The translations under genes and the position numbers were made by a program. From positions 1 through 9,251 of the forward strand of contig JAATEU010000107.1 of the NCBI GenBank assembly GCA_015655565.1: a stretch of DNA of 9,251 nt. Direction: 5' to 3'. The notes below the pieces were generated by a model. The model was given only the letters and a program-made list of their open reading frames with translations. It was not told where the DNA came from and searched no databases. Each line of letters opens with the position of its first letter. The stretch's first letter is position 1. Below are positions 6,266 through 9,251 of the stretch, piece after piece. Source of the stretch: Clostridiales bacterium (GTDB lineage Bacteria; Bacillota; Clostridia; Lachnospirales; Lachnospiraceae).

Positions 6266-7501
6266 TTGCTTGAAATAAGGACAAATGAAGCTGATTCAAC
6301 TGCAAAAATACTTGTTATCGGTGTAGGAGGTGCAGGGAATAACGCTGTTAATAGAATGATTGAAGAGAATATTGTCGGTGTGGATTTTATCTGTGTGAAT
6401 ACAGATAAACAACATTTAAAGAATTGCAAAGCACCACAGTGTGTTCAGATTGGCGAAAAGTTAACGAAGGGTTTAGGAGCAGGTGCACAGCCTGAAATCG
6501 GAGCCCAGGCGGCAGAAGAAAGCAGGGAAGAGTTAACTGACATTGTCAAAGGATCGGATATGGTATTGGTTACCTGCGGCATGGGAGGCGGAACCGGAAC
6601 CGGAGCTGCGACTGTGGTTGCACAGATAGCTAAGGATATGGGGATTTTAACGGTTGGCATTGTAACAAAACCTTTTAAATTTGAAGCAAAAGCCCGTATG
6701 AATAATGCACTTAGCGGTATTGAAAGGCTTAAGGAGCATGTAGATACCCTCATAGTAATTCCAAATGATAAATTATTAGAAATCGTTGACCGGAGAACTA
6801 CAATGCCGGATGCATTAAAAAAAGCGGATGAAGTTTTACAACAGGGTGTACAGGGCATTACTGATTTAATTAATGTTCCCGGTTTAATCAACCTGGATTT
6901 TGCTGACGTACAAACGGTTATGAAAGATAAAGGTGTTGCACACATTGGCATCGGTATCGGCAAAGGTGATGATAAGTGTGTGAATGCGGTAAATCAGGCT
7001 ATTACCAGTCCGCTTTTAGAAACTACCATACAGGGTGCTTCCCATGTCATTATTAATATATCGGGAGATATAAGCCTGATAGAGGCCAATGAAGCTGCCA
7101 CTATGGTACAGGAACTGGCCGGTGAAGCTGCCAATATTATATTTGGTGCCATGTATGATGAAACGACACCGGATGAAGTATCCATAACGGTTATTGCTAC
7201 CGGTTTAGACAGCAAAACTGCCGCCGGGTCAAGGGAACAGGTAAAAGGACCCAGCTTTTTAAAGCAGCCTGCAGCAAAACCGGAATATAAGTATAACGGT
7301 GGCATCAATACTTCTTCCTCTTTTTCAAAAGCGCAGTCCCAGGTTGCAGCAACGTCCAATAGCGGCAGTTTGAACAAACCGGCTGCACAAGGTTTAAATA
7401 GTCCCCTTAATACGGGAAATAATGCATCCAATAACGGAAACACGGAATCAGGGGGAATTAAAATTCCTGAATTTTTACAAAAGAACCGAAACCATAAATA
7501 A
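6266..7501 (+). CDS. ftsZ: Cell division GTPase FtsZ (TTG start)
   Basis: Tubulin-like GTPase that forms the Z ring at midcell, and at polar sites in sporulation. From the TTG at 6266 it is 411 residues. AAGGAGG (6252-6258) lies 7 bases before this TTG, while the in-frame ATG at 6230 would put the binding site inside the gene; [10 protein letters not shown] is also a typical N-terminus. Visible motifs: [15 protein letters not shown] (17-31), the GTP-binding GGGTGTG (107-113), NDKL (167-170) and the T7 loop [11 protein letters not shown] (209-219, Asp211 and Asp214). A linker of about 75 residues (320-397), rich in Asn, Ser, Gly and Ala, precedes the conserved C-terminal peptide [14 protein letters not shown], which in this family binds membrane tethers. 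The usual ftsA partner is not adjacent. Confidence 0.98.
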   Translation: MLEIRTNEADSTAKILVIGVGGAGNNAVNRMIEENIVGVDFICVNTDKQHLKNCKAPQCVQIGEKLTKGLGAGAQPEIGAQAAEESREELTDIVKGSDMVLVTCGMGGGTGTGAATVVAQIAKDMGILTVGIVTKPFKFEAKARMNNALSGIERLKEHVDTLIVIPNDKLLEIVDRRTTMPDALKKADEVLQQGVQGITDLINVPGLINLDFADVQTVMKDKGVAHIGIGIGKGDDKCVNAVNQAITSPLLETTIQGASHVIINISGDISLIEANEAATMVQELAGEAANIIFGAMYDETTPDEVSITVIATGLDSKTAAGSREQVKGPSFLKQPAAKPEYKYNGGINTSSSFSKAQSQVAATSNSGSLNKPAAQGLNSPLNTGNNASNNGNTESGGIKIPEFLQKNRNHK

Positions 7502-7509
7502 TTTAACCT

Positions 7510-7576
7510 GGCAGCGGAACCGTATAATAGAATAGAGCCAAGCAGCGGCAGCGGAACTGGTATCCGCTCTGGCTAT
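7510..7576. repeat. Direct repeat and stem in the ftsZ 3' region
   Basis: GGCAGCGGAAC occurs at 7510-7520 and again at 7547-7557, 37 bases apart. The second copy's AGCGGA (7550-7555) pairs with TCCGCT (7563-7568), and AGCC (7536-7539) with GGCT (7571-7574) can close an outer stem. It lies between the ftsZ stop and the terminator. Confidence 0.45.
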
Positions 7577-7582
7577 CATAAG

Positions 7583-7663
7583 AAAAGCCTGTCTCAGATT
7601 TGGAAAGAAATTTATTTGCATTTGGCAAGTAAATTCCTTTCCGATCTGAGACAGGCTTTTTTT
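7583..7663 (+). terminator. Very long intrinsic terminator hairpin after ftsZ
   Basis: AAAAGCCTGTCTCAGAT (7583-7599) pairs perfectly with 7644-7660 over 17 bases. The stem continues inward with GGAAAG (7602-7607) to CTTTCC (7637-7642), AATTTA (7609-7614) to TAAATT (7630-7635) and TTGC (7616-7619) to GCAA (7625-7628). This leaves a five-base loop, with one mismatch and one bulge overall. A run of seven Ts (7657-7663) follows the stem, as expected for rho-independent termination on the + strand. It ends the division operon before spoIIGA. Confidence 0.92.
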
Positions 7664-7778
7664 CATTTGAAATTATTAAAATTCAGTAAGAATAAGTAAT
7701 TGCAAGAAAATGTAAAAAAAATACAAACCATAGTAACTTACCGGTGCTTTTTTGATTTTTTTGTAAATATGAGTAAAT

Positions 7779-7815
7779 GAAAAAGACAAAATAATTACCA
7801 GAAAATGACAAAATA
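7779..7815 (+). promoter_or_regulatory. Tandem Spo0A-box-like sites upstream of spoIIGA
   Basis: Two 15-base units (7779-7793 and 7801-7815) agree at 14 positions, share GACAAAATA and are offset by 22 bases, about two helical turns. The downstream unit holds TGACAAA (7806-7812), one mismatch from the 0A box TGNCGAA; the upstream unit holds AGACAAA, two mismatches. The downstream box overlaps the presumed -35, as at the Spo0A-activated spoIIG promoter of Bacillus subtilis. The repeat is seen directly; Spo0A binding is inferred. Confidence 0.6.
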
Positions 7816-7837
7816 TATAGGCGAGAGAAGCTATAAT
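7805..7837 (+). promoter_or_regulatory. spoIIGA-sigE promoter with extended 21-base spacer
   Basis: ATGACA (7805-7810, five of six to the sigma-A -35) and a perfect TATAAT (7832-7837) are separated by 21 bases. No -35 match exists at the normal 16-18 base spacing. The Bacillus subtilis spoIIG promoter is known for the same oddity, near-consensus hexamers about 22 bases apart, and needs Spo0A-P for activation. The predicted start of transcription is near 7843-7845, giving a short leader. Confidence 0.62.
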
Positions 7838-7875
7838 AGGGAAAGTAAATACAAGTTATGGAAGCGGGGGTGAAA

Positions 7876-8820
7876 TTGTATCTTGAAATTTATGTTGATG
7901 TAATTTTTTTTATTAATTTTATTATGGATATCATATTGCTTCTGATAGTAAGAAAAATATTAAAGTGTGCCGGTTCTAAAATACGGATGATATGCGGAGC
8001 CGGCATAGGGGCACTGGGAGCTTGTATATTAGCTGTAGTACCAAATCTGAATGGATTTGTACAATTTCTTACCGCCTATGTCATAATTTGTTTTGCTATG
8101 ATTTGGATATCATTCCGGCTGAAAAAATGGGCGGCAAGAATAAAAGCAGTTATTCTTCTTTACATTACCACATTTTTTTTAGGCGGCGTAATGAATTCTC
8201 TTTATTATCATTCTAAGCTGGGATATTATTTTGCGGAACTAATTCAGGGAAGATTATTTCAGAATCGAAATACGGCATATTTTGTTTCTGCATCGGTTGC
8301 AGGGATAGCTGCCGGGTATGTTTTTATTGTTACGTTAAGAAACCTGCGAAGCGGCGATATGGAAACCTTTCGGACAGAATTGTCATATGGAGATAAGAGC
8401 ATTCGGGTAATCGGATTGTTGGATACGGGCAATAATTTGTATGATCCGATATATGGGAAGCCGGTAATAATTGCAGAATACTCTGCATTAGAACCATTAT
8501 TAACGGCGCATCAAAAAAATATGCTTCAAGTAATGTCAGATACTTTAGAGGGGGAGTTTACCTCATTAAATGAAAAGGATAACTCATCAGGGAATCGTGT
8601 CTTACAGGAGGAAGAAGGAGAGCATTTTAATATTATGATGATACCATATCATTCAATTGGTAAAAGAAACGGCATGTTGCCGGCCATTGTATTGAATCGG
8701 GTTATAATATGGAGCGGGGAAGAAAAGATTTGCAGTGAGAAAGTATATACTGCCGTAAGCAGGGAAAAATTATCAAAGCAGAAGGATTATCAGGTAATAT
8801 TACATAGGGGAATTATGTAA
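7876..8820 (+). CDS. spoIIGA: SpoIIGA, sigma-E processing aspartic protease (TTG start)
   Basis: Septum-localised membrane protease that removes the pro-sequence of sigma-E in the mother cell during sporulation, after a signal from the forespore. From the TTG at 7876 it is 314 residues, close to the 309 of Bacillus subtilis. The N-terminal half has about five membrane segments starting MYLEIYVDVIFFINFIMD; the C-terminal cytoplasmic half has the aspartic-protease motif GLLDTGNNLYDP (180-191) with catalytic Asp183, then GKPVIIAEY and PYHSIGKRNGMLP (257-269). The TTG is preferred because GGGGGTGA precedes it at suitable spacing and MYLEIY resembles known SpoIIGA starts. ATG at 7858, adding six residues, and GTG at 7870 are alternatives. 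Residues 224-250 form a polar Glu/Asn/Ser-rich insert between conserved parts. It sits directly before sigE, the classic arrangement. Confidence 0.92.
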   Translation: MYLEIYVDVIFFINFIMDIILLLIVRKILKCAGSKIRMICGAGIGALGACILAVVPNLNGFVQFLTAYVIICFAMIWISFRLKKWAARIKAVILLYITTFFLGGVMNSLYYHSKLGYYFAELIQGRLFQNRNTAYFVSASVAGIAAGYVFIVTLRNLRSGDMETFRTELSYGDKSIRVIGLLDTGNNLYDPIYGKPVIIAEYSALEPLLTAHQKNMLQVMSDTLEGEFTSLNEKDNSSGNRVLQEEEGEHFNIMMIPYHSIGKRNGMLPAIVLNRVIIWSGEEKICSEKVYTAVSREKLSKQKDYQVILHRGIM

Positions 8821-8948
8821 TGGATTATATACTAAAGTCAATGTGGAAAGCAATTTCACTGGCGGTTAAAAATACCGGTTATGCATTGGGTGAAAGTGTA
8901 GAGGGAGGAAAAGTAAAAAATGCTGTTGAAAATTACAATACCAAATAA
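8820..8948 (+). CDS. Hypothetical 42-residue ORF between spoIIGA and sigE
   Basis: I do not recognise this protein. The ATG shares its A with the TAA stop of spoIIGA (TAATG), a usual translational-coupling arrangement, and AGGGG (8806-8810) lies nine bases upstream. The 42 residues begin [20 protein letters not shown] and continue [20 protein letters not shown] before a final TK. They give a mildly amphipathic N-terminal half without a clear membrane segment, signal peptide or Cys motif. The 3' end overlaps the start of sigE by 29 bases in another frame, and the sigE binding site lies within its Glu-Gly-Gly codons. It could be a real sporulation microprotein, a coupling device that carries ribosomes to sigE, or chance; the gap outside sigE is only 99 bases, so chance is a serious option. 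Confidence 0.45.
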   Translation: MDYILKSMWKAISLAVKNTGYALGESVEGGKVKNAVENYNTK

Positions 8949-9251
8949 AATTCAATTTAGGGTAATTCCTGACTTTAGAAGTATATTATTTAACGGTCAT
9001 GGAGATATACATTATATTGGTGGAGCAGAAGTTCTTCCCGCGCCATTGGATGCAGTAAGGGAAGCAGAGGAAATTGCTAAACTGGGAACAGACTATGATA
9101 CGGAAGCAAAATCAATTCTGGTAGAACATAATTTGAGGTTGGTTGTTTACATAGCAAAAAAATTTGACAATACCGGGGTTGGTGTTGAAGATTTAATCTC
9201 AATCGGAACAATCGGTTTAATTAAAGCAATTAATACCTATAATCCGGATAA
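8920..9251 (+). CDS. sigE: RNA polymerase sigma-E precursor, N-terminal part (cut by the window end)
   Basis: Mother-cell sporulation sigma factor, made as an inactive pro-protein and activated by SpoIIGA. The 110 visible residues start with a pro-sequence of about 31 residues ([20 protein letters not shown] and on to HGDIH), then YIGGAEVLP, which aligns with the YIGGSEALP at the mature end of Bacillus subtilis sigma-E. Next come [20 protein letters not shown] and the region 2 core-binding segment [20 protein letters not shown], nearly identical to sigma-E and sigma-K. Neighbourhood to spoIIGA decides for sigma-E. The ATG at 8920 has GGGAGG (8903-8908) 11 bases upstream, slightly long. The reading frame is intact to the window edge and the DNA-binding region 4 is not seen. 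The 42-codon ORF overlaps the first ten codons. Confidence 0.96.
   Translation, partial: MLLKITIPNKIQFRVIPDFRSILFNGHGDIHYIGGAEVLPAPLDAVREAEEIAKLGTDYDTEAKSILVEHNLRLVVYIAKKFDNTGVGVEDLISIGTIGLIKAINTYNPD

Larger units (their letters stand above)
7502..7875 (+). other. 374-base intergenic region between ftsZ and spoIIGA
   Basis: No gene is visible here. In order it holds an imperfect stem with an 11-base direct repeat (7510-7576), a very long hairpin terminator (7583-7663), an AT-rich stretch (7664-7778) with no clear signal, and a Spo0A-type promoter with two phased boxes (7779-7837) followed by the spoIIGA leader. The layout separates the vegetative division operon from the sporulation operon. 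Confidence 0.8.

Noticed and set aside
6445..7443. Long minus-strand ORFs opposite ftsZ (and others opposite murD, ftsW, murA)
   Set aside because: Shadow frames of strongly supported genes; low-complexity translations with no family motif and no binding sites.
7523..7528. TATAAT after the ftsZ stop as a promoter
   Set aside because: No -35 match at 16-18 bases upstream, and a strong terminator lies just downstream.
7992..8216. 74-residue + strand ORF inside spoIIGA
   Set aside because: Lies in another frame of a well-supported membrane protein and shows no independent coding sign.

Overview
The window is a stretch of the division and cell wall (dcw) cluster that runs directly into the early-sporulation locus spoIIGA-sigE of a low-GC, endospore-forming Firmicute. 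Protein signatures, the AT-rich spacers, AGGAG-type ribosome binding sites and several TTG starts fit a clostridial organism, most likely of the Lachnospiraceae type. This placement is inferred from remembered family features, not from a search. Every supported gene lies on the + strand.

Layout: the last codons of a PASTA-containing penicillin-binding protein (1-78); mraY (181-1149); murD (1289-2662); ftsW/spoVE-type glycosyltransferase (2751-3896); murA (3983-5236); divIB/ftsQ (5308-6054); a 211-base spacer with a candidate promoter; ftsZ from a TTG start (6266-7501); a 374-base spacer holding a very long hairpin terminator and then a Spo0A-type promoter; spoIIGA (7876-8820); a 42-codon ORF of unknown function (8820-8948); and the 5' part of sigE (from 8920, running off the window).

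How the genes work together: MurA makes the first committed precursor (UDP-GlcNAc-enolpyruvate), MurD adds D-Glu, MraY builds lipid I, and FtsW with its partner PBP polymerises septal peptidoglycan. DivIB and FtsZ are divisome proteins. SpoIIGA is the membrane aspartic protease that activates pro-sigma-E, encoded just downstream, after the asymmetric division that the preceding genes carry out. murG, murB, murC, murE, murF and ftsA are not in the window.

Most of the region is ordinary, and I found no convincing new multi-gene system. The items most worth a second look are: the stop-start-coupled small ORF between spoIIGA and sigE; the murD leader, in which the translation-initiation region is duplicated 105 bases apart around two perfect inverted repeats; the spoIIGA promoter, with a 21-base spacer and two 22-base-phased Spo0A-like boxes; and the roughly 35-bp hairpin after ftsZ. 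Short inverted repeats also recur in nearly every intergenic gap of the cluster.
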